From contig NC_090711.1 in NCBI RefSeq assembly GCF_040954835.1, forward strand, positions 6,703,501 to 6,767,500: a DNA stretch of 64,000 nt, given 5' to 3'. Source of the stretch: Lepisosteus oculatus (taxonomy: Eukaryota; Chordata; Actinopteri; Semionotiformes; Lepisosteidae). The notes below the pieces were generated by a model, which ran no database searches, was not told the origin of the DNA, and was given only the letters and a program-made list of their open reading frames with translations. The translations under genes were made by a program, and so were the position numbers. This document shows, piece by piece, positions 24,603 through 34,800 of this stretch (positions within the stretch are counted from its first letter, which is position 1; every line of letters begins with the position of its first letter).

Positions 24603-25552
24603 GGCTTAAAATGTTCAACAAAATATACTAGAGTGCCTATAGCAGGCCATAGTAACAGAAAGGACAATTCTGGAATTCTAGGTGCATTACATCTAAGCAA
24701 TACAGTGTGCGAGAAGACATATACTTGTAACAATATGTTATCACATTACCAGTACTTATTAGCACTAAGAAAGCAATATCTTAAATTTGTGTTTAAATTT
24801 TTTTTTAAAGTGGGCAGAAAAAGCACACTGTAATCTAACCCCTTTTGTAATCTTCTGAATTCCCAGAAACAGACCTGTCAAGAATCAGCATGTACAGTAT
24901 ACGTGGCTGACAGAAAAATACAATTTAAATATTAAAGAAATCGGTTAAATTGTAAAAAAAAACACAGATGCAAATTTTTAGTCAATGGGTTAATGAATAG
25001 ATGAAAGGTGTGATACTGATGAGTTGCAGTGGATACAAACAAGAAAGACCCTTGATCGGCTGTGCTTTGCCCAGAGTCTGCAGTGTTAAAAGGGGAAATG
25101 AACTGACAGGGATATGACAAAGCTGATACCGACACCTCTTGGTGATTGCAAGAACTGCACTGCTATTTGGCACAACAGTACTTTATGCCGTTTACTGAAT
25201 CTGTCACTTTATCAATGAACATTGAAAAGGATTAAGTACATGGTAAGGTTTCACCTGAAAGTTGGTGGAGCTGCTAACAAAAAAAACAATTGCAAGGAGC
25301 AGGAGAGATGGATCTCCTGGGGAACACAAACGTATTGAAGAAATTGCAATTGCCAGTTGCCACCAGCTGTAAGAAATTATCAAGAGAACACAAGTGTTGA
25401 TAGAGCTCAGCTTCTGTCAACTTTTTACTCCGAGAGTTGCAGGTGTGTGGAACAACCTTCCCAGCCCATTTCAGAAGCTCCTCTTCCACTCGAAGGAAAG
25501 TTGAGTGACGTCTGGAAAGTAATTACTCACCCCAGTAGCCTGGTAAAATTTC

Positions 25553-25738
25553 AAAATCATCCAGGCACGGGCTGCACATTGGAGGTGGTGAATGAGGAGT
25601 CTCCGTTACCTGTAAAGCACTTTGAGTGGAGTGTCCAGCACTATATAAGTGCAAGGATTATTATTATTATTTAAACAGGCCTGATGTGCCAAACGGTCTC
25701 CTCTCTTTTGTAACCGTTCTTATGTTCCAGAAATATAT
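25553..25738 (+). mobile_element. SINE B 3' end followed by a LINE-like tail
   Basis: CATCCAGGCACGGGCTGCACA, CTGTAAAGCACTTTGAGTGG and GTCCAGCACTATATAAGTGC with a short ATT run match the 3' end of SINE B. The next 60 bp (CTGATGTGCCAAACGGTCTC, GTTCTTATGTTC) resemble the 3' end of a fish non-LTR retroelement also present at 10215-10285. Confidence 0.65.
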
Positions 25739-26304
25739 TTCTTAGATTGGACCCTGTTACAGCAAAATAAAGCTTTTTTTTTTAAAAAAAAGTTGTGTTT
25801 TATTCATTTTCTAAGTATACTTTAAATTTGTCTCCTGAGTAAGTAGTGCTATTGACTATTGTGGAATGCCTCTGCTTACTGTAACCTGAGGTCCTGTGCC
25901 ATTGACTGCACACTTTGAGATGTTCAATAGGGAAAATCGCTGTAAAATTAAAACTGAAGTGAATTCCTTTTTTACCCCCGCTATCCGGACAAAAATCCAT
26001 CTCAGGTCTGGACAATCTGACCTTCCAAACGCCCCCCATTAATGCACTTAAAATAATCGATTTCTTACTTCTCCCCCAAATGTGCTGTGTAGTGGGGGCA
26101 GCAGTTCAGTGGTGGGTGAAGTAGGTTTCCTCTTATATGAAAAGCGTTGTACAAGTGCACGGACTTGGAAGTAATAACACCTCTAAAAACCGCCTCAGAT
26201 ATTGTTTCAGCTAAACCATTTTCTGGACTGTAGTAATAAGAGGCCAGTTGCTGTAACACTAAAAATGTTCGTTTCTCTTGGGATAAAACTATAGAACTAA
26301 CGTG

Positions 26305-26332
26305 GACGTCTAAAATAAATATTTTAGACGTC
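26305..26332. repeat. 28-bp near-perfect palindrome
   Basis: GACGTCTAAAATA, two bases, then TATTTTAGACGTC: 13-bp arms. Part of the arm is repeated again just downstream (GTCTAAAATAAATAT, 26339-26353). Confidence 0.7.
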
Positions 26333-26439
26333 TAAGGTGTCTAAAATAAATATCGATAGCGGGTCGATGTAATTAATCTTTTTCTTCGAACTAGACCCTT
26401 ACAGAGGTTGTTCGTCTTCAGAGAAGACGGGATTAACGA

Positions 26440-26585
26440 GCACTGTAGGGACAAAAAAAGTGCTTCGGCTACAACATGTGTTTCCACTGACACCGGAAGC
26501 AGTGACGTTTTTTAAAAACCGGTATTACAGAGAGGGCTAATTGTCTTATTGCTATTGGTATCAAGGTATTTTGAGGTAAGTGCTG
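26440..26585 (+). promoter_or_regulatory. promoter-like segment related to the zinc-finger promoter
   Basis: Contains ACACCGGAAGCAGTGACG (ETS core plus a CRE-like half site, 26490-26507) and a possible donor TTTGAG|GTAAGT near 26577. The block around 26477-26509 aligns without gaps to 29741-29773 (24 of 33 positions by eye). It may be a duplicated or alternative first exon. Confidence 0.3.
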
Positions 26586-26926
26586 TAGATGTGTTTATCA
26601 TTCATAATTTTTAATCATTCTTATTTTTGGTGTAAGGGTATAGTCATGCATGATGTGTGCTGGTAATGCCATACTGCCCAGAACAGCGCCCGGTCAAGTC
26701 CAATTATGTGTGTAAATAAAATACAGAGCACTCATCCACCGGACCCATGCAGAAATAAGAGAAGCATATATGAAGATATAGAAAGGGATAGAAAATTTAA
26801 AGTGTGCTAAATGCTTAGAATATGTTTTTTTAATCGGCTGTGTAACAGTGCAGATATGTTTGAATTTTAAAACAGGTAGATTATAATTTTTATATTGGAA
26901 ATGTGTACTTCCGCCGTGCAACTCAC

Positions 26927-27240
26927 AACCGGCAACCTACTGAAGCTCAATAGGTGTGAGTCTGGTGAGTACCTGGATGTAGGGGCGTAGCCACTGGTGG
27001 GCCTGGTGATTGATCCTAGGCCTACCCAATCAGTCCAAAGTAATTTAAGATTTTTTTTCCACTTGTTTACGTTATATGATTTGCTTTTTTAATGTTACGT
27101 GTTTGATTTTTTCTCCATCGTATGTGATTTGCTATTGGCTCGCTGTATCTTTTGTGACCAATAAGACAATAATGTAAATATCGTGGGGCGGTGCATGCGT
27201 AGCCGTAGCCTAATTGGCTATCGTTGACATCAGACTCTTA
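26927..27240 (+). mobile_element. SINE B head fragment joined to a DNA-transposon-like fragment
   Basis: CTACTGAAGCTCAATAGGTG and GAGTACCTGGATG are a mutated 5S-like head. At 26978 it changes abruptly to TAGGGGCGTAGCCACTGGTG, a sequence I associate with a common fish DNA-transposon end, with GGGGCGGTGCATGCG further on (27184). The second identity is tentative. Confidence 0.35.
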
Positions 27241-27585
27241 GAGCTATCTAGCTCTAGGTTTTTGGTGTATTAGCCAACATGTACACCTGTAGATGACCAG
27301 ACCAGTCCTGAAATAAATAAGACACAGAGTTGCTACAGGCATCTTGGGTTTTAAGGAGTACAACCTGGCTTCCCGAATACAAGTGTTTCTGGACCGCAAG
27401 GGGCAGTGCACACGCGTTTGCTTGTAGCAGCTCGATACATGCTCGACCTGTAGGAGTTCAGCACGAAGAGGTTCTACAATTTCTCCTGTAAACAAATTAC
27501 AAGTTTTGGAAAGCATGAATAGCATTAACATAATATTGACAGAGAGAAGCGAGTGTGCATTTTGCAGATAACTATTCAGATCGCC

Positions 27586-27709
27586 TCTAAATGCCCGACG
27601 TTTAGAGAGCTAAAATACATCCAAAGTACTGTAATACGTCTATAACAATTCAGTGTTTTACATAGCTCTCTAAACGTCGTTCACTTAAAAATACTGCAGG
27701 GCATTTAGA
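27586..27709. repeat. 124-bp imperfect palindrome, MITE-like
   Basis: CGACGTTTAGAGAGCT (27596-27611) pairs exactly with AGCTCTCTAAACGTCG (27664-27679), and TCTAAATGCCC (27586-27596) pairs with GGGCATTTAGA (27699-27709). The two arm pairs are nested with an unpaired stretch on the right side. It could be a small foldback element. Confidence 0.6.
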
Positions 27710-28346
27710 CGGGGTCACTGGAGGTCAAAGTCACCGTGCATAGTCATGTGATCGCTCTTTTACAGTTTAGCTCGTACCCTTAACATTTTAAAGACAATCA
27801 ATATCCATAAACATATGAGCCTCCTTGATGGGAATAATACTAAGATATGACGCATGCCAACAAGTTAACCATCTATGACATAAACCTGTGGTTGTAATGT
27901 ATGTAAAATCATCGTGATTGTAAGATCTATCTAGGTTTTTATTTTCTAAGGCACATTCTGCTTTTCTTTCCCTACCGTGACACGCTGTTGCCAAATGCGT
28001 AACTGTGGGATACCATCGCGACAAGACCTCCCCAGCATGTCATGATAGGAACCTCATATGGCATGTATATTGCGGCAGTGTATATCACGACTGGCGCCTT
28101 GCTTTCATGCCACCCTGGCACTGCTGTGCAATAAAGGTCTCATATCAGGACATGATATACCCAGATAGGACGTGTCATGATATATGGACTTTGTGTCGCG
28201 TCATGGGGTCAGCATATCCTGTCAGGGTATGTCCTATTGCAACATATGGACTCCATGTCGCGACATGAGGGCGGGGCTTTATGAAGGGGTATGTCATATC
28301 TCAATATACGGGCTTCCTGTGGCGACATGGGCATGACAGTTTTTGT

Positions 28347-28745
28347 CATATCGCGATATATGGACTCTATGTCGCGACATGGGGGTGGGGCATTTTTGCC
28401 GGGGCATGTCATATCGCGATATGCGGGCTTCATGTCGCGACATGGGGGCGGGGCATTTTTGCCGGGGCATGTCATATCGCGATATGCGGGCTTCATGTCT
28501 CGACATGGGGGCGGGGCATTTTTGCCGGGGCATGTCATATCGCGATATGCGGGCTTCATGTCTCGACATGGGGGCGGGGCATTTTTGCCGGGGCATGTCA
28601 TATCGCGATATGCGGGCTTCATGTCGCGACATGGGGGCGGGGCATTTTTGCCGGGGTATGTCATATCGCGATATGCGGGCTTCATGTCGCGACATGGGGG
28701 CGCGGCATTTTTGCCGGGGTATGTCATATCGCGATATATGGACTC
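28347..28745. repeat. 63-bp tandem array of TCGCGA-core palindromes (copy 1)
   Basis: Each unit holds two perfect 14-bp palindromes, CATATCGCGATATG and CATGTCGCGACATG, whose starts are 21 bp apart, then a G-rich spacer of 28 bp containing GGGGCGGGGC and TTTTTGCCGGGG. CATAT-type palindromes begin at 28347, 28410, 28473, 28536, 28599, 28662 and 28725; from 28347 the interval is 63 bp. Two units carry CATGTCTCGACATG, which breaks the dyad. The unit length is a multiple of three, so long reading frames run through on both strands; these are not genes. Confidence 0.92.
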
Positions 28746-28928
28746 AATGCCGCGGGAGTGGCCATGACAGTGATGCGCAAATCGCAATGGGTATCGCGAT
28801 GTGATCGTGATGCCCGCACGTCTATGCTATCGAAGTCGTGACTGGAAACCAATGGATGTGTTACTGTATATCCAGCGTGCTCATACAGCACACACGGTAC
28901 ACACAGAACTTCCGCTGTGGCGCTTTAC

Positions 28929-28996
28929 CCAATCAGAGTGTCGATTCTCACTCTTCACCCAATCGCGGCCCGGACTGTTCGGGGGTTTTAGCCAAT
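28929..28996 (+). promoter_or_regulatory. triple CCAAT-box module in copy 1
   Basis: CCAATC occurs at 28929, 28959 and 28992, all on the plus strand, 30 and 33 bp apart, embedded in GC-rich sequence. Co-oriented CCAAT boxes about 31-33 bp apart are typical of NF-Y-driven promoters. No TATA box follows. The module faces the zinc-finger gene 1.8 kb downstream. It is preserved in copy 2. Confidence 0.5.
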
Positions 28997-29639
28997 CACG
29001 GGGCTGAGAGCTGTTCAAGCTAGCAGCGCCAGGTGGATCGGCTTGTTTAATGTCAATGAGAATTGGCTTTTAACAGTGGGTTCATGATTTTTGGGTCAAA
29101 TGTTTTTCTTAACAGGGAATTAAATGAGCGTAGTCAGAAATGTGAGAAAATGCATACACGTACAACACCTACAGGATCAGAGGGGATACTACAGTGTTAA
29201 ATGGTTACAAAAGGAAAAAGAAAAATAGGTTTTCAAAAAGAGAAATCAGCAGGAGGCTCATAGATCTACCTCCTATTTACTCAGTTTTAAGAAGATAACT
29301 CGTCACTACACTCCTAAAATCTCAGCAAGAATTTTTGACTGCAGACACGGTGCTGTCTGTAAATAGAGACGGCTTTTTAAGTAACTCTAAAACATAAAAA
29401 TAAGACTTACAAAGCTTAAGAATCTGTAAATATTAATACAACTAAATGTAGCCTACTCTGAGGTTTACGCATTTCACAGTGCAATTACGAACTGTATGAA
29501 ATTAATGTACCGTTCTGTTTCACGTAGGCATGTTGGTTGCTGGGATATGTAGTTTAGTACAGTAACTCATACATTTGCAGCGCTCAGCAATACAAGATTA
29601 TATCCATAAAATAACCTATCGTAACCTTTATGGGGTAGA

Positions 29640-29940
29640 AGGCAACAGATTGTTTCGTCCCTTCTTGCAAAGTGGCTGTGACCGTTTTCACAAAGAAGCG
29701 CTACAACTAGCTATCTCATACAACTACTTTACAAATGCACGCTGTTTCCTCCGACACAGGAAGTAGTAGCTTTCAAATATGATGTAGCTGCTGCAGCTTA
29801 GATGAATCGTGGAACAGAATCCTCCTGTTATCTGTCTGCTTTACCTAAAATTAAATCGCGTGTTTTAGAAGATACATTTTAGAAGCACAAAAAGTTCTGT
29901 ATGGTGGATGAGATTTACAGTGAAAGTGAGTATAACATAC
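29640..29940 (+). promoter_or_regulatory. probable promoter and first non-coding exon of the zinc-finger gene
   Basis: About 1 kb upstream of the zinc-finger coding exon. It contains an ETS-like core ACAGGAAGTAG (29756-29766) and a possible 5' splice site AAAG|TGAGTA near 29930. The coding exon begins after an AG at 30796-30797, so a non-coding first exon here is the simplest model. The link is inferred from position and motifs only. Confidence 0.35.
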
Positions 29941-30846
29941 ATTATAGCAATTGTTAGAGCAGAGAACAACGCTATAACGGGATAAGTAAGCTAATATCAG
30001 AAATTTGAGAAATACTAAGTATTAAATATGTAATAGGTAGTAAAACGTTAGCGACAGAAAAATGCACATAGGAGTGTAATAAATTATTACCCGTTATGTG
30101 AATAAAATGTAATACAAAGCAGTTAGACCTGTAAATTTCCAGTGATTTGGAGTTCAGGGACTTGTTAACTTGTGTGTGACTTAACCATGTACATGTAACA
30201 TTGTGCTTCATTCAGCAGATGAGCAAAAACGTCCCGAGAGCAATTGGTTTTATAAACCTGGTGCAAATGTAACCTAATTCTTTACTTGCAAAATATGCAA
30301 ATAAAATTTGGGGGTGTTTTATTTTAATTTGTATCCTTTCTCGCCCCCCAAAAAAGGCTTGTTGCTTAATTTCGATTTTAAACGGTTTTCAAACATTTTC
30401 GGAGATGAAGAGTATTAAAGATGCAGGAGATTAGGCAGATTTGTGCTGTCTTCTATGTAAATCTGTGGTCCTAATAGTGTTTACCGTTATTGTAGAATTT
30501 GTTCATGCTGTAAACAGAAAACTGTCAAAGCAGCGCACGTCTTTGCAGATATTAAGACAGATTGCAGATGTGCCTAAGTATACTATTTCATTGTAGTCTT
30601 AGATAACTGTTGCAGTTACAGCTGCTGTCATAACTACAGATGTAGGAGTGGTTTCTGTAAAAACGAACCTTTTTAATGGTGGATTATGTAAATACTAGTC
30701 AGTCACAGTGCATTGTTTCAGACAAGCAAAGTTAATTAAATTCTATGGTTCCTTTGGTGTTTTATACATCTCTGGACATTCTATTTTTTAAATACAGGGT
30801 CGGCAGCTGAAAAAAAAAAGAAGCCTTAAAAATACAGAGGTGGAGG

Positions 30847-31812
30847 ATGGCCCATTTAATTAGAGATGGCATCTCCAAAGGAGTCATTCACCGAAATTTA
30901 TTAGAGGACACAAGAGTGGTAAAAATTAAAGAAGACCCGGATATGGGAGATGTGGGAAACAATTTAGATAAAACCTTGTATCTGTGCACTGATTGCGGGA
31001 AGAGTTTCAGTACAATAGGCCAGCTTGAATCCCACCAACTACTGCATGGCTATGGGAAGCTCCCATTAGGGAATTCTGACTGTGAAGAATCGGTCACTCC
31101 GAGAGGCCCCTCTGGGAAAATCCCTGGATCCCAATCACCGTTTACCTGCAGTGAATGCGGAAAAGGCTTTTCTAAGCGCTGGTACCTGAAAGAGCACCAG
31201 CGGATCCACTCCGGAGACCCCACCCATCGCTGCCTAGTCTGCGACAAGATTTTCCTCCAAGCAGGGGACCTGAGGAAGCACCAGCGCACGCACACGGGAG
31301 AGACCCCCTACAGCTGCCCTCACTGCGACAAGAGCTTTGCCCAGTCCGGGGGGCTCAGGAACCACATCAGGACCCACACCGGGGAGACGCCCTACCGCTG
31401 TGAGGACTGCGGCAAGCGTTTCAGCCAGTCGGTGCACCTGAAGAAGCACGTGCGGATCCACACGGGCGAGACCCCCTACCACTGCGACGTGTGTGGCAGG
31501 AGCTTCAAAAGGGGGGACACCTTCAAGATCCACCAGCGCGTGCACACGGGAGAGAACCCCTACCAGTGCAGCGAGTGCAACAAGAAGTTCAGTCACCTGG
31601 GCAGCTTAAAACTACACCAGAGGGTTCACACACGAGAGACGCCTTATCATTGCACTGTGTGTGGGAAGAGTTTCTCTCAGTCAGGCACACTTAAAAAGCA
31701 CAAGAGAATTCACACCGGAGAAAGACCTTTCATCTGTCAAGTGTGTGGTAAGGCTTTCACTCAGCTGCCACATCTTAAATCACACCTGAAGGTTCACAAC
31801 AAGAAGGCTTAA
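30847..31812 (+). CDS. C2H2 zinc-finger protein, nine fingers, single coding exon
   Basis: 321 aa, intact, presumably a nuclear DNA-binding transcription factor. Residues 1-45 have no KRAB, SCAN or BTB signature but contain VVKIKEDPD, a SUMO-consensus-like motif often seen near the N-terminus of fish zinc-finger proteins. Finger 1 (C47-H67) stands apart, separated by about 33 residues from the tandem block of fingers 2-9 (from C101). All nine have C-x2-C-x12-H-x3-H. Linkers are mostly TGETPY rather than TGEKPY. Helix residues -1,2,3,6 for fingers 2 to 9: KWYE, QGDK, QGGN, QVHK, RDTI, HGSL, QGTK, QPHS. Start: a 3' splice site precedes 30798 and an in-frame TAA at 30826 excludes upstream extension within this exon. 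No orthologue recognised. It sits between DHX35 and the MAFB-side desert, which suggests a lineage-specific arrival. Confidence 0.9.
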   Translation: MAHLIRDGISKGVIHRNLLEDTRVVKIKEDPDMGDVGNNLDKTLYLCTDCGKSFSTIGQLESHQLLHGYGKLPLGNSDCEESVTPRGPSGKIPGSQSPFTCSECGKGFSKRWYLKEHQRIHSGDPTHRCLVCDKIFLQAGDLRKHQRTHTGETPYSCPHCDKSFAQSGGLRNHIRTHTGETPYRCEDCGKRFSQSVHLKKHVRIHTGETPYHCDVCGRSFKRGDTFKIHQRVHTGENPYQCSECNKKFSHLGSLKLHQRVHTRETPYHCTVCGKSFSQSGTLKKHKRIHTGERPFICQVCGKAFTQLPHLKSHLKVHNKKA

Positions 31813-34800
31813 ATGTGTGTCCCGCACAGCTTGTCCTCCAACACTGGTGTGTCCTGGTGCACCAACAGGCTGGTCTCCTGTTACACTAATCAGTATTATT
31901 GGGAGGCCCAGGGGGTTATGGCACAGCTTTGTTTTACAATGTTAAAAGCCCTACTCTGTATGTCTTAGGGACCAGCTCTGTGGGTGCTGTACAGTATACC
32001 TGTATGTTCAAGCACACCAGATATTTTGGATCAAAAAGTTATCATTGTAAAGCAAAGGTGATGGATTTTTACTTTGTGAGAGATTACACAGATAGGACTG
32101 TATTCACAGTGCAATTCACAACTTGTGTCTTGTCCCGGACTATGAAATCAACTTATCTGACCTATGTGATTCAGTTGATTTGTCATTTAATGACCTATCA
32201 GCGAATCAATAATGATGTTCGATCAGAACAATTGTCTGTGTAGGACAGTCGCTGCCAGCAAGCGAACTTCACAGGTGTTATATATTTTAAAAATGGTGTA
32301 TTTGTATTTCAGAAAAGCAACACTACCAAAAAAATACATACCCCCATTATCTGCACTCAACTTAATTTCATTGACAATAGGATTAATAAGCTATCTTCTA
32401 ATGTGCTTGATGAGGGTGAGGAAGCCAGCACTTCAGCAGAGTGGGTCATTGGTATTTTGGTGGCTTATCTTTTATCATGATCATCGAAAGGCCTTTTTGC
32501 AAAAATCCAAAACGTAGGAGTTATTGATGTTTTTCCACAAAGGCAGCATCCAACCAACATCTAATCGAAAAAGGAGCTGATGGATGGTATCATGCGCTAA
32601 TTTTCTAAACAAATGAACAATCAGTCACTACAAATCTTCTAGCAAAACAAATAAGTTCTGCTTAGAAAAAGTGTGTTCCATATTCACGGAGATGCTGTTC
32701 TACTGGATCTTGAAGGTGCCATAAATAACTTCATTAGCAGGAGTGCGACATGCAGAAACCCATCATCGTTAATAGTATAATGCCTTCATGAGTATTAAGA
32801 AATGGTTAATTTCTATGGGAGGCAGAGAAATGCTCTAAAAGATAAGCACCCCTATTAATGGTAAAAAGCTGGCACTTATGATGTAAGTCCTTCTTGAGGA
32901 GGGATGTCCAGTACGAGATGGCATGAACATTTCAAGATCTGTCGAAAACATCAGCATTGGAAGATGTTCAAGTCCAATTAAGTCAGCAGTGAGTTGATAT
33001 AGTTTCAGAACTGAGTAGGAGTGTAACCCTGCAAACACCCACCTCTGCGTTAGAAGGTGCTGCACTTAAAGTGTGCTTAAGAGGGTGCTGAGTCATTCAC
33101 TATCTGAAAAAAAAGTGGTGGAGAATAATCTGGGAATAAAAGTGCTATTTAAAGTATTATAGTGTTATTTTGTGTAGGTGTGTACTGAAAGTTTGTCGTC
33201 ATTTTCAGGTAAAAGGTAAATGTTACAAAATGTGCTGCACAGATATGTAATAACCAGACCCGCGGTATTCAAAGTCTTCCTTTGATAGAAATGGCCATGT
33301 GAAAAGGTTTTATGAGTTTGCTCTCCAAAAATGGCTGGTTTACTTAAGTACCGTTTCTAACTGTTAAGGCCCATCATGGATTTTATGAGTAATATTCATT
33401 TTCTTGTGAAGGAAGCATACACTCCTACCTGTGGTGTAGTTCCACCCTAGTTTAGTATTCAGCTGTCTAGCAATATGTTTAGCGATTTAAAAAAGCCATT
33501 ATTCAACATACAAAAGGGGAGTTCATTTTTATTTCCTTTCAAAACAGCGGCTAATGAAAGTATTGACCTCTAACAGAATCCCAGGATAGAAAAATGCCTT
33601 GTTAAGACTGTTATTCCACATTATTGAGGAGAGTCATACAATAATCCAAACTATATTACATACCTGTACACATTCCGATCTTTTGTTGATGTTGTTGGAG
33701 AAAACCTTGTGGATGAGTAGTGCGCTAGGGCTATAAAGACATTTGAGTATAAAAGACACTACATGGACTGCAACTATTTACTGTAATTGGTATTTTGCTG
33801 TCAATGAGTTATCATAGATTTTACTATAGAACACCTCAGAGCATTAAAGAGCATTATACAGTAGATATGGTAATTATTGTTTCTTATGCACTTTCAGTTT
33901 TCCTTTCAATATAAATTACATTGTCCAATACATTTTCTTAATAGTTATCTAATTGTGTAAGCATGTCAGCTTACAAAGAAAAAAAGTGATGCATATGAAT
34001 CAAATGGTCTTGGATATAATGGATGACTGTGCCATTAAGCCCCTGACCCAACTGCTTCTTTTCAATGACAGCTTCCAAATGGTTTTGTCTTCTGGATTTT
34101 TTTTCTAGCAGGTCTTGACTGCAGCTAAACAGAAAATACTGGATAGAGACTGAGGTACAATTTGACCACACTGGACTATATTTGGTGTCTGTGTGTCTTC
34201 TAATGGGAAGAAGTATGGTTAGGTCATATTGTACCAGTTCTAACACTGTGACTGTGTAAAAATTTAATTAGCCCTTCTTACTTACTTTTTTGGTGTGTGA
34301 GTGAACTTCCATTCTTCATAAACATCTTTTGTATATGTTGTATTTTTTGGTTGCATTTTGGAAAATAAAAATTTGTTTAAAAAAGCAAAGAACATCGTAT
34401 AAGCATGATCTTATGTATTTATTTGATGGTATAGACAGCTCTCTGAAGATACATCATGTATTACAGAAAGGGGTTTAATTAGGCAAGAATTTAGCTGAGC
34501 ACAGTTTAAAGGACACAGAAATGTGTAACTTCTTGCAGGCCACTACTTCATATGATGACCTTTGGGTGTTATTTAGGTTTTTTTCCAACATGCAAGAATA
34601 TGCAATTTTATCTGGTTTCACATTACCATGGTACTCATGTGGTATACAGCAACAGCTAAGTCTAGGAAACAACCAACACATAACCATGCAGACATTTAGC
34701 AATAAAGTTAAATAGGTAACCTTACTGAAATGAAAGCAGGTTTCACTGGAATTGCGATAGTACAACTTCTATCACACTGTTGTTTTCCGAAACTGGGCAC

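Larger units (their letters stand above)
27780..29049 (+). mobile_element. 1.3-kb dispersed element, copy 1, with phased palindrome array and CCAAT module
   Basis: Nearly the same sequence recurs at 50944-52323, with unrelated flanks, so this is a dispersed element and not a local duplication. Order: an AT-rich head opening with TTAACATTTTAA; a middle with scattered TCATGATA and CATATGG motifs; a 63-bp tandem array (28347-28745); a GC-rich tail with three CCAAT boxes, closing near AGCAGCGCCAGGTGG. TTAA occurs at both ends of copy 1 (27780-27783 and 29047-29050), but there is no convincing terminal inverted repeat, so class is undecided. No reverse transcriptase, transposase or integrase reading frame is present; it would be non-autonomous or a solo terminal repeat. 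Confidence 0.75.

Noticed and set aside
28347-28745. CRISPR-like regular repeats
   Set aside because: The spacers are themselves repeated, the host is a vertebrate and there are no cas genes; it is a minisatellite within a mobile element.
28281-28841. 186-codon plus-strand frame and 192-codon minus-strand frame of repeated units
   Set aside because: Frames arise from a 63-bp palindromic tandem repeat with a length divisible by three; both strands are open and there is no domain.
27780-29049. piggyBac-type MITE (TTAA at both ends)
   Set aside because: No terminal inverted repeats next to TTAA, and the right TTAA is absent in copy 2.
31234-31596. 120-codon minus frame in the zinc-finger exon
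   Set aside because: Antisense shadow of the GC-rich finger block.
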